From Geodermatophilus poikilotrophus (GTDB lineage Bacteria; Actinomycetota; Actinomycetes; Mycobacteriales; Geodermatophilaceae), in assembly GCF_900111455.1 (NCBI RefSeq), contig NZ_FOIE01000002.1, positions 372,001-436,000 on the forward strand: a stretch of DNA of 64,000 nt. The letters run 5' to 3'. Position numbers and translations under genes: made by a program. This document shows positions 25,756-34,600 of the stretch, one piece after another (within the stretch, counting starts at the first letter, position 1; each line of letters begins with the position of its first letter). The notes below the pieces were generated by a model. It was not told the DNA's origin. It did not search any database and saw only the letters and a list, made by a program, of their open reading frames with translations.

Positions 25756-25817
25756 GGACGGCCCCCTCGCAGGGTCCCGCCGCGAGCTGGCGAGTGGCGG
25801 GGGGCGAGGGGGTCCTT
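25756..25817 (-). repeat. Dispersed 3'-end repeat, copy at glnA2
   Basis: The best-preserved copy. GGACGGCCCCCTCGC, then GCAGGGTCCCGCCGCGAGC, then GGCGAGTGGCGGGGGGCGAG and GGGGTCCTT, abutting the glnA2 stop codon. Left and right arms are imperfect reverse complements (GGAC..CCCCTCGC..CCGCC..CTCGC), so the RNA would fold into one long hairpin that could serve as terminator. Confidence 0.8.
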
Positions 25818-27158
25818 CTAGAGGCCGGGCAGGTAGCGCTTGAGCTCCCACGGGGTCACGTTCTGCCGGTAGGCGTTGAACTCGGCCCACTTGTTGCGCA
25901 GGAAGAACTCGAAGACGTGCTCGCCGAGCGTCTCGGCCACCAGCTCGCTGCCCTGCATGGCGGTGAGGGCCTCGCCGAGGGACACCGGGAGGTCCTCGTA
26001 GCCGGCGGCGCGGCGCTCGGTGTCGGTGAGCGACCAGACGTCGTCCTCGGCCTCCGGCGGCAGCTCGTAGCCCTTCTCGATGCCGCGCAGCCCGGCGGCC
26101 AGCAGGATCGCGAAGGTCAGGTAGGGGTTGCACGCGGAGTCCGGCGAGCGGACCTCCACCCGGGCCGACTGGCCCTTGTTCGGCTTGTAGGAGGGCAGCC
26201 GCACCAGTGCCGAGCGGTTGGCCCGGCCCCAGGTGGCCGCGGTCGGCGCCTCGGTCCCGGCCAGCAGCCGCCGGTAGGAGTTCACCGTCTGGTTGGTGAC
26301 GGCGGTGTACTCCTTGGCGTGGACGAGCAGGCCGGCGATGAACTGCTTGCCGGTGGTCGACAGCTTCATCGGGTCGGCCGGGTCGTGGAAGGCGTTGCGG
26401 TCGCCCTCGAACAGCGACAGGTGGGTGTGCATCGCCGAGCCCGCCAGGTCGGTGAACGGCTTGGGCATGAAGGTGGCGTGCACCTGCTGCGCGAGCGCCA
26501 CCTCACGGACCACGTGCCGCAGCGTCATGATGTTGTCGGCCATCGACAGCGCGTCGGCGTAGCGCAGGTCGATCTCCTGCTGGCCGGGCGCGACCTCGTG
26601 GTGGCTGAACTCCACCGAGATCCCCATCGCCTCGAGCGCGAAGACCGCCTCCCGGCGGAAGTCGTGGGCGACGTTGTGCGTGGAGAGGTCGAAGTAGCCG
26701 CCGTTGTCGGCCGGCTCGGGCGGGCTGCCGTCGCTGGGCTGGTCCTTGAGCAGGAAGAACTCGACCTCGGGGTGGGTGTAGAAGGTGAAGCCCATGTCGG
26801 CGGCCTTCGTCAGCGCCCGGCGCAGCACGTGCCGCGGGTCGGCCCAGGACGGTGAGCCGTCGGGCGTGGTGAGGTCGCAGAACATCCGCGCGGTGTCGCT
26901 GGAGCCGCCCTTGGCCGACGGCATCACCTGGAAGGTGCCGGGGTCGGGCTTGGCGAGCATGTCGGACTCGTAGACGCGCGCGAAGCCCTCGATCGCCGAG
27001 CCGTCGAAGCCGATGCCCTCGGCGAACGCCGCCTCGATCTCCGCGGGCGCCACGGCCACGGCCTTGAGGTAGCCGGAGACGTCGGTGAACCAAAGCCGCA
27101 CGAAGCGGATGTCGCGTTCCTCGAGGGTGCGCAGGACGAACTCCTGCTGTCGGTCCAT
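25818..27158 (-). CDS. glnA2: Type I glutamine synthetase GlnA2 (non-adenylylated class)
   Basis: 446 residues, the same length as mycobacterial GlnA2. MDRQQEFVLRTLEERDIRF at the start, EVEFFLL, MPKPFTDLAGSAMHTHLSL and NRSALVRLP carry the metal and substrate sites. The tyrosine modified in GlnA1 is replaced: the matching segment reads DVWSLTDTE, so GlnE should not control it. Start by homology at ATG 27158; an in-frame ATG at 27167 exists. A GlnR-type half-box lies at 27182-27197 just before the start. Function may be glutamine or gamma-glutamyl amide synthesis. Confidence 0.94.
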   Translation of the reverse strand: MDRQQEFVLRTLEERDIRFVRLWFTDVSGYLKAVAVAPAEIEAAFAEGIGFDGSAIEGFARVYESDMLAKPDPGTFQVMPSAKGGSSDTARMFCDLTTPDGSPSWADPRHVLRRALTKAADMGFTFYTHPEVEFFLLKDQPSDGSPPEPADNGGYFDLSTHNVAHDFRREAVFALEAMGISVEFSHHEVAPGQQEIDLRYADALSMADNIMTLRHVVREVALAQQVHATFMPKPFTDLAGSAMHTHLSLFEGDRNAFHDPADPMKLSTTGKQFIAGLLVHAKEYTAVTNQTVNSYRRLLAGTEAPTAATWGRANRSALVRLPSYKPNKGQSARVEVRSPDSACNPYLTFAILLAAGLRGIEKGYELPPEAEDDVWSLTDTERRAAGYEDLPVSLGEALTAMQGSELVAETLGEHVFEFFLRNKWAEFNAYRQNVTPWELKRYLPGL

Positions 27159-27489
27159 GCTCGGCATGATCGCGTCCAGTCGTTTCCGTGGGGTGACGTC
27201 CGCCCCCCAGCCTGCCCCGTCGGGCCGATCTGCACACGGGCCTCCGGCCGCGGCGGACCCGTGTCGCGGCCCTCGGCGACGATCGTGGAGCCGTGGGGCG
27301 ACACCGGCGGACGACGGCGGGGTCGCCACCGCGGGTCCATGGTCGCGGGAGCGGCTGCCGGGAAGGCGCGGGCACCGGAGGACCTCCGGAGAGGCACCAG
27401 TCGATCTAGCATGTGACCGCCATCACGAGGGCGGCGCGGCCACGGGCGCGACCCCGCGTCCGGCCGCGGCGCCGCTGGCGGAGGGCGAG
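27159..27489. other. 331-bp divergent intergenic region glnA2/slipin
   Basis: Holds the GlnR-type half-box (27182-27197) on the glnA2 side. On the slipin side CTAGCAT at 27405-27411 could be a -10 box about 80 nt before the start, but no matching -35 is obvious. No RNA gene or repeat seen. Confidence 0.4.
27182..27197 (-). promoter_or_regulatory. GlnR half-box upstream of glnA2
   Basis: On the minus strand: GTCAC (27197-27193), six bases CCCACG, GAAAC (27186-27182), an exact GTNAC-n6-GAAAC match. The next expected half-sites are not recognisable. It lies only 24-39 nt before the glnA2 ATG, which would fit repression or a very short leader. Confidence 0.55.
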
Positions 27490-28332
27490 ATGGACGTCGT
27501 TCTCGCACTGGTCGTCGTAGTCGTCCTCGGGCTGCTGGTGCTCGCGGGCGCGAGCGTGCGGGTGGTGACCCAGTACCAGCGCGGAGTGGTCCTCCGGTTC
27601 GGCCGGCTGCTCGGCGACGCCCGGCCGCCCGGGCTGACCGTCATCGCTCCGGGCATCGACCGGATGCACAAGGTCAACATGCAGATCGTCACCATGCCGG
27701 TGCCGGCCCAGGAGGGGATCACGCGGGACAACGTCACCGTGAAGGTCGACGCCGTCGTGTACTGGCGGGTCTACGACCCGGTCCGCGTCGTCGTGGACGT
27801 GCAGAACTACCAGGCCGCCATCGCTCAGGTGGCCCAGGCGTCGCTGCGGTCGATCATCGGCAAGAGCGATCTCGACGACCTGCTGTCCAACCGGGAGCGG
27901 CTCAACCAGGGGCTGGAGCTGATGATGGACAGCCCCGCGGTCGACTGGGGCGTCCACATCGACCGCGTCGACATCAAGGACGTCGCCCTGCCCGAGTCGA
28001 TGAAGCGGTCGATCGCCCGGCAGGCCGAGGCCGAGCGGGAACGCCGCTCGCGCGTGATCACCGCCGAGGGCGAGCTGCAGGCCTCGGAGAAGCTCGCCCA
28101 GGCCGCGCAGGTGATGAGCACCCAGCCGACCGCGCTGCAGCTGCGCCTGCTGCAGACGATGGTCGAGGTGGCCGCGGAGAAGAACGCGACGGTCGTCCTG
28201 CCGTTCCCGGTCGAGCTGCTGCGTTTCCTCGAGCACGCCACTCCCCCGGCGCCGACCAGCCGCGAGCCCGCCTCGACGGCGAACGGGCTACCCGTCCCGC
28301 GGCCGACGGTCCCGCCGGTGGCCGCGAGCTGA
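27490..28332 (+). CDS. SPFH/Band 7 family protein, slipin
   Basis: 280 residues: one N-terminal membrane helix (VLALVVVVVLGLLVLAG), then the SPFH domain with YQRGVVLRFGRLL, ITRDNVTVKVDAVVYWRV and the DIKDVALPESMKRSIARQAE segment, then a charged coiled region. Slipins scaffold membrane microdomains and often regulate membrane proteases; no NfeD-type partner is adjacent. GGAGGGCGAG directly precedes the ATG at 27490. The C-terminal 40 residues are proline-rich and probably disordered. Confidence 0.92.
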   Translation: MDVVLALVVVVVLGLLVLAGASVRVVTQYQRGVVLRFGRLLGDARPPGLTVIAPGIDRMHKVNMQIVTMPVPAQEGITRDNVTVKVDAVVYWRVYDPVRVVVDVQNYQAAIAQVAQASLRSIIGKSDLDDLLSNRERLNQGLELMMDSPAVDWGVHIDRVDIKDVALPESMKRSIARQAEAERERRSRVITAEGELQASEKLAQAAQVMSTQPTALQLRLLQTMVEVAAEKNATVVLPFPVELLRFLEHATPPAPTSREPASTANGLPVPRPTVPPVAAS

Positions 28333-28355
28333 CGTGCCGGCTCCGGCTCGGACGC

Positions 28356-28751
28356 TCAGCCGGTGCGGCGGCTGCCCCCTGCCTGCGCTGCCGCCCGCAG
28401 CGCCACGGCGAGCGCCGCCTCGAGGGCGAGGAAGACGCCGCTCGGCCAGGCGGTGAGCCGGCGCTCGGCCACGCACCCGGCCAACCGCGCGACGGCCATG
28501 CCGGCGCTGGCGACGCCCACCGTGCGCAGGACGGCGTCGTCCCCGGGCGTCGAGCCCGACGCCGCTGCCAGGGACGCCGCGAGGGCCAGCGGGATGCCGG
28601 CGTAGACCGCCCGGACCTCCGTCCGCGCCTCGGGTGTGCCGGCGGCACCGCCGAAGAGGGCCGGCACCCGTGCGGGCGCGAGGGCGGCGACGACGCCGAT
28701 GGCGGCATAGGCCCCCGCCGCCGAGCGGCGCAGGTGTCCTCGGAGGGTCAT
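28356..28751 (-). CDS. Small membrane protein, DUF4345-like
   Basis: 131 residues with about four hydrophobic segments and no signal peptidase site. APARVPALFGG followed by EVRAVYAGIPLALA resembles the conserved core of DUF4345-type proteins, whose function is unknown. ATG at 28751. It converges with the slipin gene 23 bp away and is divergent from nadE. Confidence 0.65.
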   Translation of the reverse strand: MTLRGHLRRSAAGAYAAIGVVAALAPARVPALFGGAAGTPEARTEVRAVYAGIPLALAASLAAASGSTPGDDAVLRTVGVASAGMAVARLAGCVAERRLTAWPSGVFLALEAALAVALRAAAQAGGSRRTG

Positions 28752-28832
28752 GCGGCGGAGGCTAGCGTCGCCTGATCGTCTGGACAGGTCCCCGCCTGGC
28801 CGGGTTCCGGGGACGCGGACCAGGATGGGCAC

Positions 28833-30668
28833 GTGAGCGAACCCGTGCAGCTCCGAGTCGCCCTGGCCCAGGTCGACACCCGCGTCGGCGACATCGCCGG
28901 CAACGCCGCGCTGGTGAGCACCTGGACGGCGAGGGCCGCCGAGGACGGCGCCCACGTCGTCGTCTTCCCCGAGATGACCCTCACCGGGTACCCGCCCGAG
29001 GACCTCGTGCTCCGCGAGTCCTTCGCGCAGGCCAGTGAGAAGGCGCTGGTCGAGCTCGCCGGTGAGCTGGCCCAGCGGGGCCTCGGGAGCACTGCCGTCG
29101 TCGTCGGCTACCTCGCGCACACCGAGGGCAGCGGCCCGGCGGCGACGGAGTCCATGCCCGGCGACGACGACCGCCCGGCCGACGCCAACCCGCGCCGCGG
29201 CGCACCCCGCAACGCCGCCGCGCTGCTGCACGGCGGCGAGGTCGTCGTCCGCTACCACAAGCGGCACCTGCCGAACTACGGCGTCTTCGACGAGGCCCGC
29301 TACTTCGTGCCCGGCACCGAGCTGCCCGTCGTGCGGCTGCACGGCGTGGACCTGGCGCTGACCGTCTGCGAGGACCTCTGGGTGGAGGGCGGGCCGTGCG
29401 GCGTCGCCGGCCAGGCCGGGGTGGACCTGGTGCTCTCCCCCAACGCCTCGCCCTACGAGCGGGCCAAGGACGACCTGCGGCTGCCGCTGGTCCGCCGTCG
29501 GGCGGCCGAGGCACGGGCCACGGTCGTCTACTGCAACCAGGTCGGCGGCCAGGACGAGCTGGTCTTCGACGGCGACTCCATGGCCGTGGCGCCGGACGGC
29601 GAGCTGCTGGGCCGCGCGCCGCAGTTCGTCGAGCACCTGCTGTGCGTCGACCTCCGCATCGACCGCTCGGCCGTGCCCGACCGGCGCGAGGGCCGGTTCG
29701 GGCCGATGACGGTCACCCGGCACGTGCTCTCCGAGGAGCCGGTACCCGCGTTCGACCCGCGGCCGGCCTCGGTCGCCGAGCCGCTCTCCGACTGCGAGGA
29801 GGTCTGGCGGGCGCTGGTCCTGGGCCTGCGGGACTTCATCGACAAGAACGGCATGCCCTCGGTGGTGCTCGGCCTCTCGGGCGGCATCGACTCGGCCGTC
29901 TGCGCCGCCCTCGCCGTCGACGCGCTGGGCGCCGACCGGGTGTACGGCGTCGGCCTGCCGTCGAGGTACTCCAGCGAGCACTCGCTCGCCGACGCCGAGG
30001 ACCTCGCCCGGCGGACGGGTCTGCACTACTCCGTCGTCCCGATCGCACCCATGGTCGACGCCTACCACTCGTCGGTGGAGCTCAGCGGGGTCGCCGCGGA
30101 GAACCTGCAGGCGCGGGTCCGCGGCACGCTGCTGATGGGGCTGTCCAACCAGCACGGCCACCTGCTGCTCACGACCGGCAACAAGAGCGAGATCGCGGTC
30201 GGGTACTCGACGCTCTACGGCGACTCGGCCGGCGGCTTCGCCCCGATCAAGGACGTGCCGAAGACGCTGGTCTGGGCCCTCGCCCGGTGGCGCAACGAGT
30301 ACGCGCGCGGGCGGGGGGCGGCCGAGCCGATCCCGGTCAACTCGATCGAGAAGCCGCCCTCGGCCGAGCTCGCCCCCGGCCAGGTCGACACCGACTCGCT
30401 GCCCTCCTACGAGGAGCTCGACGCGGTCGTCGCCGACTACGTCGACCGTGACCTCGGGATGGCCGAGCTGCTCGAGCGCGGCCACGACCCGGAGGTGGTG
30501 GCGCGGGTGCTGCGGCTGGTGGACGCCGCGGAGTTCAAGCGCCGGCAGTCCGCGCCCGGAACGAAGATCAGCCTCAAGGCGTTCGGACGCGACAGGCGGC
30601 TGCCCGTCACCAACCGGTGGCGGGAGACGCTGCCCACCGTCCGCGAAGGAGCGGCATCACACCCATGA
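28833..30668 (+). CDS. nadE: Glutamine-dependent NAD+ synthetase
   Basis: 611 residues in two domains. The N-terminal nitrilase-type glutaminase has Glu in [14 protein letters not shown], Lys in [14 protein letters not shown] and the nucleophile in TVCEDLW; the C-terminal synthetase has the PP-loop [15 protein letters not shown] and TTGNKSE. It amidates nicotinic acid adenine dinucleotide to NAD+. GTG start at 28833. Its stop overlaps the panB start as ATGA, so two cofactor pathways (NAD, pantothenate/CoA) are cotranslated. Confidence 0.96.
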   Translation: MSEPVQLRVALAQVDTRVGDIAGNAALVSTWTARAAEDGAHVVVFPEMTLTGYPPEDLVLRESFAQASEKALVELAGELAQRGLGSTAVVVGYLAHTEGSGPAATESMPGDDDRPADANPRRGAPRNAAALLHGGEVVVRYHKRHLPNYGVFDEARYFVPGTELPVVRLHGVDLALTVCEDLWVEGGPCGVAGQAGVDLVLSPNASPYERAKDDLRLPLVRRRAAEARATVVYCNQVGGQDELVFDGDSMAVAPDGELLGRAPQFVEHLLCVDLRIDRSAVPDRREGRFGPMTVTRHVLSEEPVPAFDPRPASVAEPLSDCEEVWRALVLGLRDFIDKNGMPSVVLGLSGGIDSAVCAALAVDALGADRVYGVGLPSRYSSEHSLADAEDLARRTGLHYSVVPIAPMVDAYHSSVELSGVAAENLQARVRGTLLMGLSNQHGHLLLTTGNKSEIAVGYSTLYGDSAGGFAPIKDVPKTLVWALARWRNEYARGRGAAEPIPVNSIEKPPSAELAPGQVDTDSLPSYEELDAVVADYVDRDLGMAELLERGHDPEVVARVLRLVDAAEFKRRQSAPGTKISLKAFGRDRRLPVTNRWRETLPTVREGAASHP

Positions 30669-31495
30669 CGGAATCGGTGCTCTACGGCGGGACGTCCACC
30701 GCCCGGGTGCGGGTGCACCACCTGCAGCAGGCCAAGGAGCGCGGCGAGAAGTGGGCGATGCTCACCGCCTACGACACGTTCAGCGCGGCCGTCTTCGAGG
30801 AGGCCGGCATCCCGGTGATGCTGGTCGGCGACTCCGCCGGCAACGTCGTCCTCGGGCACACCTCGACCGTGCCGGTCACCGTCGAGGACATCCTGGCGAT
30901 GACCAAGGCGGTCACCCGCTCGACGAAGCGGGCGCTCATCGTGGCCGACCTGCCCTTCGGCAGCTACGAGGCGTCGCCGCAGCAGGCGTTCGCCACCGCC
31001 GTCCGGATGCTCAAGGAGGGCGGCGCGCAGGCGGTCAAGCTCGAGGGCGGGGTCCGGGTCGCCCCGCAGACCCGGATGCTGACCGAGAACGGCATCCCGG
31101 TGATGGCGCACGTCGGCTTCACCCCGCAGAGCGAGCACGCACTCGGCGGCTTCCGGGTGCAGGGCCGCGGGGCCGGGGCCGAGCAGCTGCTGGCCGACGC
31201 GCACGCCGTCCAGGAGGCCGGGGCGTTCGCCGTCGTCCTGGAGATGGTGCCGGCCGAGATCGCGGCGCAGGTGACCAAGGAGGTGTCGATCCCCACGATC
31301 GGCATCGGCGCCGGCGTCGACTGCGACGCCCAGGTGCTGGTCTGGCCGGACATGGCCGGCCTCACCAGCGGCCGGGTGCCGAGGTTCGTGAAGAAGTACG
31401 CCGACCTGCGCGGCGAGCTGCTGCGGGCCGCGCGCGAGTACGCCGACGAGGTCCGCAGCGGCGTCTTCCCGGGGCCCGAGCACTCCTTCGAGTGA
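30665..31495 (+). CDS. panB: 3-methyl-2-oxobutanoate hydroxymethyltransferase
   Basis: 276 residues of the PanB barrel, first committed step of pantothenate synthesis. Diagnostic segments are [57 protein letters not shown] and LEMVPAEIA; the aspartates and glutamates in them bind Mg2+ and ketopantoate. ATG at 30665 lies inside the last codons of nadE. In mycobacteria panB also lies close to glnA2, so this block is conserved. Confidence 0.96.
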   Translation: MTESVLYGGTSTARVRVHHLQQAKERGEKWAMLTAYDTFSAAVFEEAGIPVMLVGDSAGNVVLGHTSTVPVTVEDILAMTKAVTRSTKRALIVADLPFGSYEASPQQAFATAVRMLKEGGAQAVKLEGGVRVAPQTRMLTENGIPVMAHVGFTPQSEHALGGFRVQGRGAGAEQLLADAHAVQEAGAFAVVLEMVPAEIAAQVTKEVSIPTIGIGAGVDCDAQVLVWPDMAGLTSGRVPRFVKKYADLRGELLRAAREYADEVRSGVFPGPEHSFE

Positions 31496-31511
31496 TGCCG
31501 TACGGCGCGCG

Positions 31512-31575
31512 TTGCCGGGGTTCCTCGTGGGTTGCGGGCGCGGCAGCACCGGCAACCCACGAGGAACCCCGGCAA
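31512..31575. terminator. 24-bp perfect inverted repeat between panB and the STAND gene
   Basis: 31512-31535 and 31552-31575 are exact reverse complements, beginning TTGCCGGGGTTCC, with a 16-nt loop. It lies between two convergent genes and is long enough to stop transcription from both. Length and perfection are unusual, so a mobile or recombination-site origin is possible. Confidence 0.7.
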
Positions 31576-31600
31576 TGCGGCGGACGCCGACGGCAAGCCG

Positions 31601-34600
31601 TCATTCGCACGGGTCGTTGTACTCGAAGCCGGGTGCGTACTCGCGCCACTCCTCCTCACCGAGACGGCGCTCGACCATCCCGCAGATCCGGCTGACGGCG
31701 GAGGACGGGTCGAAGGTCTCGACGAACACAGCCCCGTCGGTCGCAACCACCAGTGCGCTGCCGTCCGGGGAGAAGGCGAAATCCCACGCCCCGGTGTAAG
31801 GACTCACCGAGCCGACCACCTCGAGGTCCGGTACGCGCCAGATCCGCACCACACTCGTGCCCCCCTCGATGACGGATGCCGCCAGGTACCGCCCGTCGGC
31901 GCTGAAGGTCGCGACCGGACTGCCGCCCCCGGTCGGAACGGAGCGCGAGAGTCGTCGCCCTGAAGAGGTATCCCAGATGCTGAGCTCCCTCTGGCCTCCG
32001 ACCGCCAACAGCCTCCCGTCCGGACTGAACTGCACCAACTCCGCATCCGCGGTCGGCAGCTCGCGAACGAGGTTCCCTGCGGCGTCGTAGGAGGCAGCCC
32101 GACCGGACAGGTGGGCCACTGCCACGCGCTTCCCGTCGCGCTGCAACGCGAGGGCCTGGATGCCGTCGTCGAGAGAGGGCACACCGCCGATCCGGGAACG
32201 GCTGTCGAGATCCCAGATCACGACCTCCGACGGGTCTGCAGAGGTGAGGAACCTCCCGGAGGCATCGAAGGCCAGGAACTCCACGGGACCACGGTGTGGC
32301 GGCGAGAGCTGAACCACCTCGTGGGCCCCGGCGGACAGGTCCACGACGTCCACCTGGTCCGGGTGGCCCCGCGTGGTGGCGAGACGACGGCCGTCGTCGG
32401 TCACGGCTGAGGGACGTGGCTCGGTGGACGTCAGGTCCCGCGAGGTCGCGGTCACGGTCATGCCCTCCATGTCGTGGACGACCACGCCTTCGGCCGGCGT
32501 GCGAGCACCGTGCTCGGGAACCTCGGACGGTCGCACGACCACCTGGTCGACGTAGGTCACGGGTAGACCGGTGGCCCCTCCCACCCGACACAGCGCCAGC
32601 ACCCCACCACCGGCCGGGGAGACGATCGTCGAGCCATCCGGACTCAGCGATCCCACCCCAGCCCCGTACGAGGGCACAGCGCCGATGGACGTCCTCTCCA
32701 CCATGTCCACCAGGACGACAGCGCCGATCCCCGACACGAGGAGGGCTCTGCGGCCATCAGCGCTGAAGGAGGCGACGACCGAACTCGGATCGACCCTCAA
32801 CTCCTCCCCTGTCAGCACGACTCGGTCGTCGACGTCCCACCATGCCCACGTGGATCCGTTCGAGTACAGAGCGGAGTGTCCGTGGGGCGCGATGGCGAGA
32901 TGACCCGTCTCGGGCAGCCCCGGACCCGGGACCGGTAGGGCGGGTCGGTCGCGCGCCACCTCACGCCGCCCGATGACGTCCCACGTGACGATCTCGCCAC
33001 CATCGGCGTACACCAGTCGACCACCAGGGGCGAAGTTGACCGAGCAGGAGCCGCCCTCCACCTCGGTGACCTGCCGAACGTCCACGGACGAGTGCAGCTG
33101 GAGAGGTGTGCGAGTCCAGAGGTCTATCCCACGCTCGCCGCACGTACCGATGTGGCGGCCATCGGGGCTGAGCGTGATACCGGTCAGGTAGGCCTCAGGG
33201 GACGCCGCAGCGGTCTCGAGTGCACCTGTCGTCCGATCCCACACCCACAGCGCATCCCCGTTGCGCGAGGAGAAGGCGACCGTGTCCCCGTCCGGGCTGA
33301 GGGCGGCCTCTCCCACGCCATCGGGCGCCTCGAGGGCCGATCCTGCTCGCTCTCCGCGCTGCAGGTCCCAGAAGGCGACCTCGGCGTCATCCCACAGCAG
33401 GACCAGGCTCCCGTCCGCCGGGCTGAAGACAGCACCCCTCACTGATCCCAGGTCGGTCCCCAGGAGCCTGTCGACTCCGGATCGCTCGCTGGCCAGCCTC
33501 GTCACCAACATCCTCGACTCGGGCGTGGGCGCCATCTCGTGAGCAGCACCCGCCAGGAGGAGCGCCGTGTCGGGCTCGTGCGGAGCGAGCTCCTCGGCAT
33601 GCGTCACCAGGGAGCGCGATCCGGCTTGTTCGGCCTGCCACTCGGATCGCTGGGAGGCCCGGAATGCGACCACCCCGAGGACCAGCGACACGACCAGCAG
33701 GGCAGCCAGGCCCGCCACCGTGATCCGCAGCCGCCGCACCCCCCGGCCACGCTGAACGCAACTCGCGGTGATGAAGTGCTTCTCCGCGTCGGTCAGGTCC
33801 TCCCCGCGCTCCTCCCGCCACCGCTCGGCCTCCGCCAGCGGAGCGCCGCGCAGCAGCCCACCCGGATCACGCCCGACCTTCTCCCACCCGGCCATGGCTG
33901 TGCGCAGCTGTTCCTGCCAGGTCCGGAACGCCAGGTCGTCGTCGACCCACTCGTGCAGGCGCGACCACCCCCCGATCAGTGCCTCGTGGACCAGTTCGAC
34001 CGACTCCGTACCGGCGGGGTCCCGGTCGGCGACGACCAGGCGTGTGGCGGCGAGGCGCTGCCCGAGCTCCCACTGCGCGTCGGTCATCTCGTCCCGGCGG
34101 GCCACGCGGCGGACGGGCACTCCCACGTCGGTCGGGCGGACGAGCTGGCCCAGGAGCCGCCGGGCCTGCTCCTGCTCGTCCGGCATGAGCTCGTCGCGGT
34201 AGACACGCTCCGCGTAGGCCGCGAGCGCGCCGTCGACCCGGCCGAGCTCGTCGTAGGCGGCGTGCGTGAGCACCCCCCGGTCCTGTCGGTCCCAGAGCAG
34301 GGTCAGGGCGAACTGGAGGAGCGGCAGACTGCCCGGTTCCTCACCGACGTCGTCGAGGATGCGCTCGACGAGACCCGGCTCGTACCGCGCGCCCGCGGGC
34401 AGCGGCTTCTCGATCACCGCCCGGAGCTGGCTGCGCCCCATCTGGCCGATGGTCGTCACCGCGCCCTCGAGGGCGTCGGCCATGGCCGGATAGCGGAGGG
34501 CCTCGCCGAGGAAGTCCGCGCGCATCGTGAGCACGATCGAGAGCTGCCTCGAGCGCTTGTCCTGCTGGAACGGGAGCACCGACACCAGTGCCTGCACGAA

